A stretch of DNA of 57,362 bases, taken from positions 1 to 57,362 of the forward strand of contig CAYXVE010000035.1 of NCBI GenBank assembly GCA_964468435.1. Direction: 5' to 3'. This document shows positions 45,735 to 54,828 of the stretch, one piece after another; the stretch's first letter is position 1, and each line of letters starts with the position of its first letter. The position numbers were made by a program, and so were the translations under genes. A model generated the notes under the pieces. The model had not been told where the DNA came from. It did no database searches and saw nothing but the letters and a program-made list of their open reading frames with translations. The DNA comes from JBCCTX01 sp964468435 (GTDB lineage Bacteria > Bacteroidota > Bacteroidia > J057).

Positions 45735-47051
45735 CTAAATCGCATCCGAAAGACTGGTGAAGGTGAAATCCCGCACCCTCATGGGGGGTACCAGACTACC
45801 TTCTATCCTTACAGGCTCACCCAATGCATCCAGATTGTTGAGCATAATAATCGGGCTTTCATTGAAGCGGAAATTCTTTACCGGAAATTTGATCTTTCCA
45901 TTTTCGATATAGAATGTGCCATCACGGGTAAGACCCGTGTATAAGAGGGTCTGTGGATCTACGGTACGTATGTACCAGGTCCGCGTTACCAGAACACCTT
46001 TCCGGGTATCGGCGATCAGGTCTTCGATGCTTCCTGTACCTCCTCCCATAATGGCATTGCTGGGGGATGGGACAGGTTCTACACCTTTTTGTTCTGCCCA
46101 GTAGCGGCTATAAAACATGTTTTTAACCACGCCATTTTCTATCCAGGATATTTTTTTAAGTGGGAGGCCGTTTCCAGCCCATGTTGCGCTAGGAACTTCA
46201 GGATGCTGGGGATCCGAATAAATATTGATGCGCTCATCGACAATTTGCTCACCGATCTTGGTACCACCCCCTTTCCTGGATAGAAAGCTTCTTCCTTCGT
46301 CAGCCGAACGGGCAGACATATTGAAAAGCATATTTTGCAGCAGTCCGATGGAGGCTGCTGGTTCCAGAATAACGGTATATTTTCCGGGTTCGATGGCACG
46401 AGCTTCACGCGACATAATCGCCTTATCGATTGCAATCTGCGAAGCCTTAGCCGTATTGAGCAGGTCTACGTCATTATAGTCGCGTGTCACCCATCCCGAG
46501 CCAGTGCCATCTTGTGTACGTACGGTCAGGGTAAAGTTTACATCCGTAGAGCGATTGTAGGCAAACAAGCCTTTGGAATTCATCATGGATGAAAATCCTG
46601 CGTTATTATTGAGAAATCCAGCCGCGATCAAGTCTTTTTCCCGGCAGGGAATAATGCTTTGAGATGCTGCCTCTGCCCGGTATTCAGGTGATATATTGGC
46701 AGTGGATTCGATATATGTAGGTGATTCCAGGTATTCCTGGGGCCTGAGTGGTTCCATAAACTCAGGATTCTCGGGAGAAAGCTTAGCCAACTCCTCAGAG
46801 CGGCGTACTACTTTGGCTAAGGATTCATCATCCAACTCGTTGATGGTAGCGGTACCAGATCTTTTACCAAAACTGGATTGTACTCCAAGAGAAATGGTGT
46901 TTTCCATTCCACTGGTGGTTACTGTATTTCGCGCATAGCGGATGTTACCGCCTATGCCCCCGTTAAGATTTGCTACACAAGCATCTGCCTGGGACAGATC
47001 CATTACCTTCTGGAGAATCTGACGTGCTTCTTCTTTGGATAGAATAGCCAT
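45735..47051 (-). CDS. tldE: TldE/PmbA-type subunit of TldD/TldE protease
   Basis: 438 residues. It shares the TldD/PmbA fold but has no HExxxH: the equivalent place reads EPAASIGLLQNMLF, as expected for the non-catalytic TldE partner. The C-terminal VKNFRFNESP and the GGGTGSIEDLI loop are typical. With TldD it forms a hollow heterodimer that degrades unfolded peptides and matures small peptides in E. coli. No signal peptide, unlike the neighbouring TldD. 36 bases after tldD. Confidence 0.9.
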   Translation of the reverse strand: MAILSKEEARQILQKVMDLSQADACVANLNGGIGGNIRYARNTVTTSGMENTISLGVQSSFGKRSGTATINELDDESLAKVVRRSEELAKLSPENPEFMEPLRPQEYLESPTYIESTANISPEYRAEAASQSIIPCREKDLIAAGFLNNNAGFSSMMNSKGLFAYNRSTDVNFTLTVRTQDGTGSGWVTRDYNDVDLLNTAKASQIAIDKAIMSREARAIEPGKYTVILEPAASIGLLQNMLFNMSARSADEGRSFLSRKGGGTKIGEQIVDERINIYSDPQHPEVPSATWAGNGLPLKKISWIENGVVKNMFYSRYWAEQKGVEPVPSPSNAIMGGGTGSIEDLIADTRKGVLVTRTWYIRTVDPQTLLYTGLTRDGTFYIENGKIKFPVKNFRFNESPIIMLNNLDALGEPVRIEGSLVPPMRVRDFTFTSLSDAI

Positions 47052-47087
47052 GTATATTAAGTGTTTTTTTAAGTCTGTAAAACAAAA

Positions 47088-48743
47088 TTAAATGTTACGT
47101 GCAGTGTTGATCACATTGACATTGTCAAAGCGAGTCGTTGAGCTTCCATGTGAAACAGAAGATATCTGTCCGGGTTGGCCTTTGCCATCGAAAAATGACC
47201 CGAACATGCGATAATCACTTTCGTCGCAGATCTTGGTGCAGGAATTCCAGAATTCCTGTGTGTTGGACTGGTAGGCAACATCGTTGAGCATATTGGTAAC
47301 CTTTCCATCCTTGATTTCATAGAACAGCGTACCCCCAAACTGGAAGTTATACCGTTGCTGGTCGATGGAGTATGATCCCCTGCCAATGATGTAGATACCC
47401 TTCTCAACATCACGGATCATTTCTTCTAAACTATAGGGTTCTGTACCTGGACGAAGAGATACATTGGGCATGCGTTGGAACTGTACAGAGTTCCAGTTAT
47501 CTGCGTAGCAGCAGCCATGCGACTTATTCTGATCGATGATATGCACCTGATCCCGTATAGCCTGATAATTTACGAGGATTCCATCTTTTACAAGATCCCA
47601 TTCCATGGTTTCTACTCCTTCATCATCATATCCCACAGCGCCCAAAGAATCTTTCTGAGTCTTGTCAGCATACAGATTGACGATTTCGCTACCGTAGTTG
47701 AAGTCTCCTGAGCGCCATTTATCCAGGGTAGCAAAGCTGGTACCCGCATAGTTGGCTTCATAACCCAACACGCGATCCAGTTCCAGGGGGTGTCCTACTG
47801 ACTCATGGATAGTTAGTCCCAAATGATTGGGGTCCAATACCAGAGTATATTTACCGGGTTGTACAGATGGCGTAGCCGGATCGAGCATTTCTTGGGCCTG
47901 CCTAGCAGCGAATGTAGCATCTTCGATGATGTCATAGCTCTTATTGTAGTGTATCAGACCGTTTACCCCCTGAACTTTCTCTTCAGGTCTGGCTTCCATG
48001 TACTCCCAGCCCATTCCCATAGGGGCACTCAAAGACTGGCGGGTTTTGAATTTACCTTCTTTAGGATCTATACAGGTAACAGAAAAATTGGGCCAGATAC
48101 GGTGTATATCCTGGTCTATGTAAGATCCATCTGTAGAGGCAAAGTATTTTTGTTCATTGACCAGGAATAGACCGGAGTTGATATAATTAGCTCCGTTTTC
48201 CATGGCTTTTGCATTGGCAGAAAGTAACAGGTCAACTTTTTCTGAAATAGGTACCTCAAAAGCATTCTTCTCGATAGGTGTTTTCCAGCTTACTTCTCCT
48301 GTTCCTTCTACTGGAGCTAGCTTGACAGGTTCTTTCTGAATACTTGCATTGGCTTTAGCGATTGCTACGGCCTGACGTGCCGCATCAGCGATTGCATCCT
48401 GATTCACATGATGGGTTGCAGCGAAGCCCCAGGTACCTTCAGCAATCACGCGAACTCCTACGCCGTAAGACTCTGTATTGACGATGTTTTGTACTTTGTC
48501 TTCACGGGTGAAGACATATTGATTAAGGTATCGCCCTATCCTTACATCGGCATAAGTTGCACCTGCTGATTTAGCGCTACTGAGCGCCACATCTGCTAGC
48601 GATTTGTGGATCGCAGGATCTATTGGAGCATAATTTGTCTGAAGCGGCATATATCTGGCAAACATAGCTCCAGGAATAAATGCAGCACTCATACCCACTC
48701 CTGCTGTTTTCATAAAATCTCTTCTCGAGAAATGAGTTTTCAT
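47088..48743 (-). CDS. tldD: TldD-type metalloprotease with Tat signal
   Basis: 551 residues. HESVGH (after LDPNHLGLTI) gives the HExxxH zinc motif and KICDESDYRMFG the third ligand Cys, so it is catalytic. The N-terminus is SRRDFMKTAGVGMSAAFIPGAMFA, a twin-arginine signal, implying folded export to the periplasm. That contrasts with the cytoplasmic E. coli TldD. TldE follows without its own signal and could be co-exported as a complex. Confidence 0.93.
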   Translation of the reverse strand: MKTHFSRRDFMKTAGVGMSAAFIPGAMFARYMPLQTNYAPIDPAIHKSLADVALSSAKSAGATYADVRIGRYLNQYVFTREDKVQNIVNTESYGVGVRVIAEGTWGFAATHHVNQDAIADAARQAVAIAKANASIQKEPVKLAPVEGTGEVSWKTPIEKNAFEVPISEKVDLLLSANAKAMENGANYINSGLFLVNEQKYFASTDGSYIDQDIHRIWPNFSVTCIDPKEGKFKTRQSLSAPMGMGWEYMEARPEEKVQGVNGLIHYNKSYDIIEDATFAARQAQEMLDPATPSVQPGKYTLVLDPNHLGLTIHESVGHPLELDRVLGYEANYAGTSFATLDKWRSGDFNYGSEIVNLYADKTQKDSLGAVGYDDEGVETMEWDLVKDGILVNYQAIRDQVHIIDQNKSHGCCYADNWNSVQFQRMPNVSLRPGTEPYSLEEMIRDVEKGIYIIGRGSYSIDQQRYNFQFGGTLFYEIKDGKVTNMLNDVAYQSNTQEFWNSCTKICDESDYRMFGSFFDGKGQPGQISSVSHGSSTTRFDNVNVINTARNI

Positions 48744-48849
48744 ACAAAAAGTCGTGTTTGTTTGTTAGTTAGAATGATAAATGTTAATATAACACATAAC
48801 ACATGTATCTTCCAAGTTTAGTTCCATTCATAACGCTTACTAGTTACAC

Positions 48850-48892
48850 GCAAAAAGTAAAAAGAGAAAGCCCCTGAATGAGACTTTCTCTT
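48850..48892 (-). terminator. Rho-independent terminator of the sigma factor operon
   Basis: On the minus strand AAGAGAAAG and CTTTCTCTT (48862-48870 with 48884-48892) form a 9-bp stem around 13 bases, followed by TTTACTTTTTG. It ends transcription from the beta-barrel gene before tldD. Confidence 0.8.
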
Positions 48893-48962
48893 AGAATAGT
48901 TGAAACTGGCAGATAATTTATTCAATTACAAAAAAGTATACCTGATATCGTAGATCGTTGTA

Positions 48963-49910
48963 TCAGAAATCAAAAACGTTGATTCCTGCGTTAAAGGTTT
49001 GGGCATTGATCCCAGCGTCTTCGTCTTCATCAAAGAGCTGACTTAGGTTCAAGTTAAAATAGAAGTCAAGCCATTTGATATCCAGCCGGGCAGTGAGGCC
49101 ATATCTGAAATTATTCAGATTAAATTCATCACGTATTTTCTGTTTACCAAATTCACCACTCTTTTGTTTGGTTCTTGCGCCCCACAAAACCCCCATATAT
49201 CCTCCTACTGACAAGTTGACGCCATCGTCCCCCCGGGGATCAGAATTAATATTGAGCATGAGTGGGATTTGAGCATACCTGACCATAAGTTTATTTTTGT
49301 CGTAATCTACTCCAGTGCGCTCAAATGTAAGGGCCTCCTGATCCTGCTTTAGTTGTACATCCTCTGTGAAATAGTAATTATTCCAATCAATTGTAATGGC
49401 AGTTTTTAAATTGACAGTACCTTTACCAAGCAGGGATACGGTAGTGGGAAGGAAATGTAAAGCTACATGAGATCCGGGTCTGAACGTTTTCAATTCGAGA
49501 TCGGGATTGGCAGCATCTACCCCCCATTCCCCGTCATTATAGTAATTTGTTACCCCCAGATCAAAGGCAAGAAAACCCACTTCAGAATATTTATTTTTTC
49601 GCTTATCAGAATCATCCTCATTCCCGTCTTGATCCCAATTTTCCTCATCATATTCGGGTCCTCTACGGGTAATGAGCTTTACTTCGTTATTTCCTTTATC
49701 ATCGCTTACAATTACGATCCTGTTCTTTCTGCCAAAGGTGATGGTAGTTGTATCCTGATATTCTACTTCATCAGAAGGCAATTCTTCGCTCATGGTAGTG
49801 TCTGAAGCCGCCATGGTGGTATCGGTTTGTTGCGCCTGGGCAGTGATCCCCCTCAGGTACAGAAACAATACTCCTGTAAATACTGTAAGTAAGTACTTTT
49901 TAGTTTTCAT
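48963..49910 (-). CDS. outer-membrane beta-barrel protein (PorT-like)
   Basis: 315 residues. Signal peptide about 1-27. An acidic, low-complexity stretch (about 85-110) precedes an eight-stranded-type barrel: alternating aromatic strands such as VGFLAFDLGVTNYY, VALHFLPTTVSL and LDIKWLDFYFNLNLSQLF, ending FNAGINVFDF with a C-terminal Phe. It is third in an operon behind a sigma factor and a putative anti-sigma factor, so it is likely a target or a sensor in that regulon. Confidence 0.8.
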   Translation of the reverse strand: MKTKKYLLTVFTGVLFLYLRGITAQAQQTDTTMAASDTTMSEELPSDEVEYQDTTTITFGRKNRIVIVSDDKGNNEVKLITRRGPEYDEENWDQDGNEDDSDKRKNKYSEVGFLAFDLGVTNYYNDGEWGVDAANPDLELKTFRPGSHVALHFLPTTVSLLGKGTVNLKTAITIDWNNYYFTEDVQLKQDQEALTFERTGVDYDKNKLMVRYAQIPLMLNINSDPRGDDGVNLSVGGYMGVLWGARTKQKSGEFGKQKIRDEFNLNNFRYGLTARLDIKWLDFYFNLNLSQLFDEDEDAGINAQTFNAGINVFDF

Positions 49911-49915
49911 AGATA

Positions 49916-50842
49916 TTAAGAATTGGATTGAATAATCTTTTTACGTGTAATCTTGAAATTGCCAATTTGGAACTGTATTGTCCGCATTATTACTTCATCA
50001 TCTTCGATCTGTTTTTCAGATGCTTCAAATGGAGAATTTTTGACCAGCTTGTCCAGTTCCGTTGAGGCGATGAATAAAGCGCTTTCAAATGTAAGTTTGT
50101 GTGCCCTGGAGTCATCTACTTGTATGATTTTCGAATTACTGGGATTCCCTACAGAGGCTATTGATTCAGTGGCACCAGATGCTTGTTCGATTGGTTCTGG
50201 CACTGAAAATGTCGCCTCGTGGAGTTGTTCGCGTTTCTCAATAGGCTTGGGTTTCTTTTGAAGTTCTGATAAAACAGGTGACTCAATCCCTTCGGTTTCC
50301 ACTTGTGATGAGTCTGTGAATTGCTCAAAATTAATCGCTGCAATCTGATGTTCAGATATGTAGCTTTGGGATTGTGGTGTTGTGGTATTGGAGTACTGCG
50401 ACTGGGTTACAGCATAGGATTGGAGCTTTATGCTGTCATTCGGCATTTTGGGAAAAGTTAGCTTGTCCCTTTCAGCTTGTCTTTTAGGGGTATGAGAGGG
50501 TATCATTGCTGTTGATAATTGCTCTTTTGGGGTATAAGCCTGAGACCATACATATAGCTGGCCAGATGCTGTTGTCGGGGATACAGTGGTATCCATTTGA
50601 GCAATGGACTGTTTTCCGGCAGGTACCAATTTGACAGTGCCAGAGCCAATTCTTAGGCTAAAGATGATTCCCAGCAATACAATGATTGCAGCAGCTATTG
50701 AGAGGTAGGTCCACAATCCTCTTTTACGGGATCGCTGATTCAATTCAGTTTCTATTTCAGGCCAGAGATCTCTGGGCGTTTCGGGTTGGAAATCTTTAAA
50801 TGTTTCCTCAAGCATTTTCTTCATATCATTTATATCATTCAT
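49916..50842 (-). CDS. putative anti-sigma factor, single membrane span
   Basis: 308 residues. A short cytoplasmic N-terminus (MKKMLEETFKDFQPETPRDLWPEIE) is followed by one helix (about 45-63, LSIAAAIIVLLGIIFSL) and a Ser/Thr/Gln-rich periplasmic part. This matches ECF anti-sigma factors in plan, not by a named domain. Its start is 2 bases from the sigma-factor stop and 5 bases separate it from the barrel gene. Confidence 0.7.
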   Translation of the reverse strand: MNDINDMKKMLEETFKDFQPETPRDLWPEIETELNQRSRKRGLWTYLSIAAAIIVLLGIIFSLRIGSGTVKLVPAGKQSIAQMDTTVSPTTASGQLYVWSQAYTPKEQLSTAMIPSHTPKRQAERDKLTFPKMPNDSIKLQSYAVTQSQYSNTTTPQSQSYISEHQIAAINFEQFTDSSQVETEGIESPVLSELQKKPKPIEKREQLHEATFSVPEPIEQASGATESIASVGNPSNSKIIQVDDSRAHKLTFESALFIASTELDKLVKNSPFEASEKQIEDDEVIMRTIQFQIGNFKITRKKIIQSNS

Positions 50843-50844
50843 AA

Positions 50845-51399
50845 CTAGGCACTACATCTTTTTTTTAACAATTCAATCTGTCCTTTTAGGATCTTTCTGG
50901 CTCTGGATAACTGGGATTTACTGGTTCCCGGTGATATGCCAAGCATCTGGGCAATTTCTTTGTGATTATACCCTTCAATTGCATATAGATTAAACACAGT
51001 CCGGTAACCCGCTGGAAGGCTTTGGATTTGACTCAGGATCTCCTCGTTACTCAAATGGTCAAAAATGTTTTCATTTACCCCAACCTCGTGCGCTTTTTCC
51101 AGGCTAACCATGAAATACCTGGAGCGCTCTCTGTAGAGCTGAATGGCCTGGTTAATCATAATTTTTCTAATCCATCCTTCCAGTGATCCCTTATGCTGAT
51201 AGTCTCCTATTTTTTCAAAAACCTTGATGAATCCCTCTTGCAATATATCCATAGCATCGTCTTCTTGATCACAATATCTCAGACATACGCCATACATTTT
51301 CCGGTAATGCTGCATGTAGAGTAATTTCTGAGACCGCTGTTCTTTTCTCTGACATCCCCTGATAATTTCGTCTTCTTGGTATAGTTGATTCATTCGCAT
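50845..51399 (-). CDS. ECF RNA polymerase sigma factor
   Basis: 184 residues. Region 2 is CLRYCDQEDDAMDILQEGFIKVFEKI plus GWIRKIMINQAIQLYR; region 4 is LPAGYRTVFNLYAIEGYNHKEIAQMLGISPGTSKSQLSRARKIL, the helix-turn-helix for the -35 element. Regions 1 and 3 are absent, as in ECF factors. First gene of an operon with putative anti-sigma factor and beta-barrel protein; probably autoregulated, although no promoter of that kind was identified. Confidence 0.93.
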   Translation of the reverse strand: MRMNQLYQEDEIIRGCQRKEQRSQKLLYMQHYRKMYGVCLRYCDQEDDAMDILQEGFIKVFEKIGDYQHKGSLEGWIRKIMINQAIQLYRERSRYFMVSLEKAHEVGVNENIFDHLSNEEILSQIQSLPAGYRTVFNLYAIEGYNHKEIAQMLGISPGTSKSQLSRARKILKGQIELLKKRCSA

Positions 51400-51516
51400 C
51401 CAATTATCGTATTGATGATTATTTTATGGTGATGCCTTTAGCATGTAGCATATTTGTTCCTTTCTCTGTGTATGATAGATGAAAAATAGATGAAATGGGT
51501 TGCACGGCCCATGAAA

Positions 51517-52071
51517 TTAATCACTGCTGCGTATATAGAACAAAGCGAAGATTACCCCAATACCAGTAACAATGAAAGTTGCGGGTTTGATCCATTTACC
51601 CCATAAGGTAGGATTGTCTCCCCGAAGTTCTGAAGAGGATTTTTTCAGTACATTTTTGATTTCTTTTTTGGAAAGTGTGTCAGTGTAAGATAATTGCTTG
51701 CGTCTTGAACTGGTGTCCTGAAACTGCACCATGATTGTCAGTTCTCTTTCAAATAGGCCGGGAAAAATTTTCTGATATTGGATGAAGGGTTCATTGATGA
51801 CCATAAGTGTTGACGAGAGGCTGTCTTTGTGATAATCTGGCATAAGCATTTCTATGGGATTGCCCTTAATGTCGCGGATACTCAATGAATCAGGGGGTAG
51901 CTCTCGTAGAAACAACTGATGGTACACACTGTCATTGGAGGTCTGCGCGTGTAGATTTGAAGAAAGATGAATGGAAAATATAATGATAATATGTGAGATA
52001 CAGGTATAACCTGGCTTTGAAAGAGATAGCATACAGCTTCGGAATAGACGATTTACAAATGAAAATACCAT
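51517..52071 (-). CDS. hypothetical exported protein with C-terminal helix
   Basis: 184 residues, no family. A hydrophobic stretch (about 22-42) ends SNLHAQ, a plausible signal; the Met at codon 14 may be the true start. A C-terminal helix (TFIVTGIGVIFALFYIRSSD) anchors it, so most of the chain is periplasmic. Divergent from the aminotransferase gene, 92 bases between. Confidence 0.65.
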   Translation of the reverse strand: MVFSFVNRLFRSCMLSLSKPGYTCISHIIIIFSIHLSSNLHAQTSNDSVYHQLFLRELPPDSLSIRDIKGNPIEMLMPDYHKDSLSSTLMVINEPFIQYQKIFPGLFERELTIMVQFQDTSSRRKQLSYTDTLSKKEIKNVLKKSSSELRGDNPTLWGKWIKPATFIVTGIGVIFALFYIRSSD

Positions 52072-52163
52072 TTATTTTGATTCAATAGCTGATAAAAAAC
52101 GGTCAAGCTACTGTTCTTAGGTCTTAGGCTACACAAACCTGAAATTTTATATAATTTCGGGAT

Positions 52164-53363
52164 ATGAGTTTTACCAAAATACAAATAGCGCAATTACGGG
52201 CAGAAACCCCGGGCTGTGATCACGTCATGCATCTCAACAATGCAGGAGCAGGGTTGATGCCAAAGCCAGTTATCGAGGCAATTACAAGTTACATTCAATT
52301 GGAAGGAGAAATAGGCGGATATGAGGCAGCAGCCCTAAAGGATCAGGAACTGGACGATTTTTATCAGCAACTGGGGAAGTTGTTTCATGCCAATGCTAAC
52401 CATTTTGCCTTTGTCAATCACGCTACGGATGCCTATGCCAAGGCATTGTCTTCCATTCCTTTTGAAAAAGGGGATTATATCCTTACCACGATCAATGATT
52501 ACAGTTCCAATCAGTTGGCATTCTTGTCGATGCAGCAACGATTAGGGATAAAGGTTCTCAGGGCTCCGGATCTGGAAATGGGTGGGGTAGATGTTCAGGC
52601 GATGGGGGACATGATTCAACGATATCGCCCGCGGTTGGTAGCCGTAACGCACGTTCCGACCAATTCAGGTCTTATTCAGCCTGTGGCGGAGATTGGAGCA
52701 ATTTGCCAAAGGGAAGGTATTCTGTATCTGGTAGATGGATGTCAGTCTGTGGGGCAGCTGCCCATCAACATGCAGGATATTCAATGTGATTTCTTTACTG
52801 CATCCTTTAGAAAGTTTTTCCGGGGACCGAGGGGAGCCGGATTCCTGTACGTTTCAGATAACGTACTGAAGTCGGGGCTTGCACCATTATTTCCTGATTT
52901 GAGAAGTGCCAACTGGCTGGAGGCAGATCATTTTGTACCTAAATCTACTGCGCAGCGATTTGAATACTGGGAGCAAGCCTATGCATTGGTCATGGGTAGT
53001 GCAGCCTGTGTGGCTTATACCTATGAGACTGGCATAGATGACATTTACGAGCGAACCAAATCGCTTGCAGCCTATACCAGATCCAGACTGAAACAAATTC
53101 CTAATTGTACGATACTGGATCATGGTAAAGAATTATGTGGTATTACTACTTTCCACTTGCCTGCGGATGACCCCTTTCCATTACAGCAGTACCTGAAAAC
53201 ACATAAGGTCAATACAGCTGTTGGATACAGGGAGAATGCCCTGATTGATTTTGACCGCAAAGGTGTTTCATGGGCTTTGCGTATTTCCCCGCATTATTAC
53301 AATACCAAGAAAGAGATAGATAGCTGCATAGAATTGCTGATGGAATGGATCGAAGATCAATAG
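52164..53363 (+). CDS. class V aminotransferase-fold PLP enzyme
   Basis: 399 residues. HLNNAGAGLMPKPV opens the fold; HVPTNSGLIQPVAEI, VDGCQSVGQLPINMQ (Asp for PLP) and SFRKFFRGPRGAGFLYV (Schiff-base Lys) are the class V motifs. The usual SGHK is SFRK here, so the His before Lys is replaced by Arg. Related to cysteine desulfurases and isopenicillin-N epimerase-like enzymes; substrate unknown. Its last bases overlap the end of a MarR pseudogene. Confidence 0.88.
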   Translation: MSFTKIQIAQLRAETPGCDHVMHLNNAGAGLMPKPVIEAITSYIQLEGEIGGYEAAALKDQELDDFYQQLGKLFHANANHFAFVNHATDAYAKALSSIPFEKGDYILTTINDYSSNQLAFLSMQQRLGIKVLRAPDLEMGGVDVQAMGDMIQRYRPRLVAVTHVPTNSGLIQPVAEIGAICQREGILYLVDGCQSVGQLPINMQDIQCDFFTASFRKFFRGPRGAGFLYVSDNVLKSGLAPLFPDLRSANWLEADHFVPKSTAQRFEYWEQAYALVMGSAACVAYTYETGIDDIYERTKSLAAYTRSRLKQIPNCTILDHGKELCGITTFHLPADDPFPLQQYLKTHKVNTAVGYRENALIDFDRKGVSWALRISPHYYNTKKEIDSCIELLMEWIEDQ

Positions 53364-53735
53364 AGCGGAATTTCGTGTTCGGAGCAGTCTATTCGAAGGT
53401 CATGTAAGGGAAGCTGTTTTGCTAGAAATTTACAGTAAAAGCTGCTTTTATCACGAACCTGAAAGAATCTGCAGGTATGACACATACGCTGTGGATGTAT
53501 GGCCCCTGCTTGTTGCAGATGATAAATGGCTTTCAGCAGATGGTTGGGCATCTGTTGTTGGTCCTGTTTGTCCAGGGCTAAGTTCCGATTCTTTACTCAC
53601 ATCATATATCAATACACGAAATGCTTCAGATATATGCTCTATTGCGACCACAATCTTGTACTCGATATGATTAATCTGGGCTTGAGGATCGAACACGGAA
53701 TCCATGTGCAGAGAACTGGGATTTGTGTTTTTCAT
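53357..53735 (-). pseudogene. MarR-family regulator with internal deletion
   Basis: Two halves of one gene in different frames. The N-terminal part reads FDPQAQINHIEYKIVVAIEH and ISEAFRVLIYDVSKESELSP, typical for Bacteroidota MarR proteins. The C-terminal part reads NHLLKAIYHLQQAGAIHPQR, then MCHTCRFF and LRIDCSEHE. Between ELSP and DKQDQQQ the whole winged helix (about 85-90 residues in relatives, from memory) is missing and the frame shifts, junction about 53565-53575. It cannot bind DNA as a normal MarR. Its 5' end meets the recombinase gene. Confidence 0.8.
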
Positions 53736-54761
53736 AATATGAAGCAGATCAAGGGTTCATTCTGGAATCCCGAACTAGGTTGGCTTATCCCTTATCATAA
53801 GATCGCTTATCAAAAGCTGTTGGATTTATTTGGGGAAGATAATGTTTGTATTAAAAAGAAATCATCATTAATCCATCAGCCCGAACAGAAGAGTCCTAAA
53901 GATGAAACAGATCTGCATGCAGATGCATTATTACGCTTAACCGAACAGTTGATGCTCAATAGGTACAGCCATCATACGGTAAGCAATTACAGAATGTGTT
54001 TGACCAAATTTCTTTATGCATTTCCAGATAAATCCCCACATGAGATAACTAAAGAAGAAATCAAGACATATATCCTAAGACAAACGAATGAGCGAAAGTG
54101 GTCTGAGTCTTCTCAAAATCAGGCCATAAATGCCATAAAGTTTTATTATGAAAAAGTCTTGAAGATGAAATGGGAATTGTACGACATACGCCCACGAAGC
54201 GGTAAATCCCTACCAGCAATATTGAGTGAAGAAGAAGTCATAGCCCTTATCCAAACTGTGAATAATCTGAAACACAGGACCATTTTATCTTTGATTTACT
54301 CGACGGGATTAAGATTAACCGAAACCACACGTATCCGTTTAGATGATCTATTAACGGATCGCATGCAAATCTTTATCCAAGGAGGTAAAGGAAAAAAAGA
54401 TCGATATGTAATATTATCTCAGAAGATGCTTGCACTTCTGAAGAAATATATCAAGATTTATAAACCCAGCTATTGGTTGTTTGAAGGAGTCAATGACGAA
54501 CCTTACAGTCCCAGAAGCATACAGCATATCATGAGAAGAGCCGTCAAATCATCAGGAGTAAACGCCTTTGCCACCGTACATACATTGAGACATTCTTTTG
54601 CCACTCATATGCTTGAGCGAGGGGTGGATTTACGCTATATTCAACATATATGAGGTCATGAGTCGATCAAGACTACAGAAAGATATCTGCACATACAGCG
54701 TATGGCAGAACAAAAGATCAAGAGCCCTTTGGACGAGTTAGACATAGATTTAGACGAATAG
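53667..54761 (+). pseudogene. tyrosine recombinase, in-frame TGA before the catalytic Tyr
   Basis: The core-binding domain starts near LLRLTEQLMLNRYSHHTVSN. Catalytic parts: Arg in STGLRLTE, Lys in GGKGKKDR, HTLRHS. TGA at 54651-54653 stands where Leu of the LGHES motif belongs, after DLRYIQHI. Beyond it the same frame continues GHESIKTTERYLHIQRMAEQ (His and nucleophile Tyr) to a TAG at 54761. The product would lack the Tyr and be inactive. The N-terminal arm domain is also short, and its first codons overlap the MarR remnant; the Met at 53739 is another possible start. XerD/phage-integrase type. Confidence 0.88.
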
Positions 54762-54772
54762 CATTTAGGATA

Positions 54773-54792
54773 TATGTGACATATGTCGCATA
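54773..54792. repeat. 20-bp near-perfect palindrome after the recombinase
   Basis: TATGTGACATATGTCGCATA, symmetrical except for one T-G pair, 11 bases after the recombinase stop. It could be a regulator operator, a recombination core or chance. Confidence 0.5.
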
Positions 54793-54828
54793 CACATACG
54801 TTGTGTGCAATAACTAATAACGAAATCA

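Noticed and set aside
54651..54653. TGA read as an amino acid (recoding)
   Set aside because: Several intact genes here end with TGA (SDR, FAH), and no selenocysteine-type hairpin was seen.
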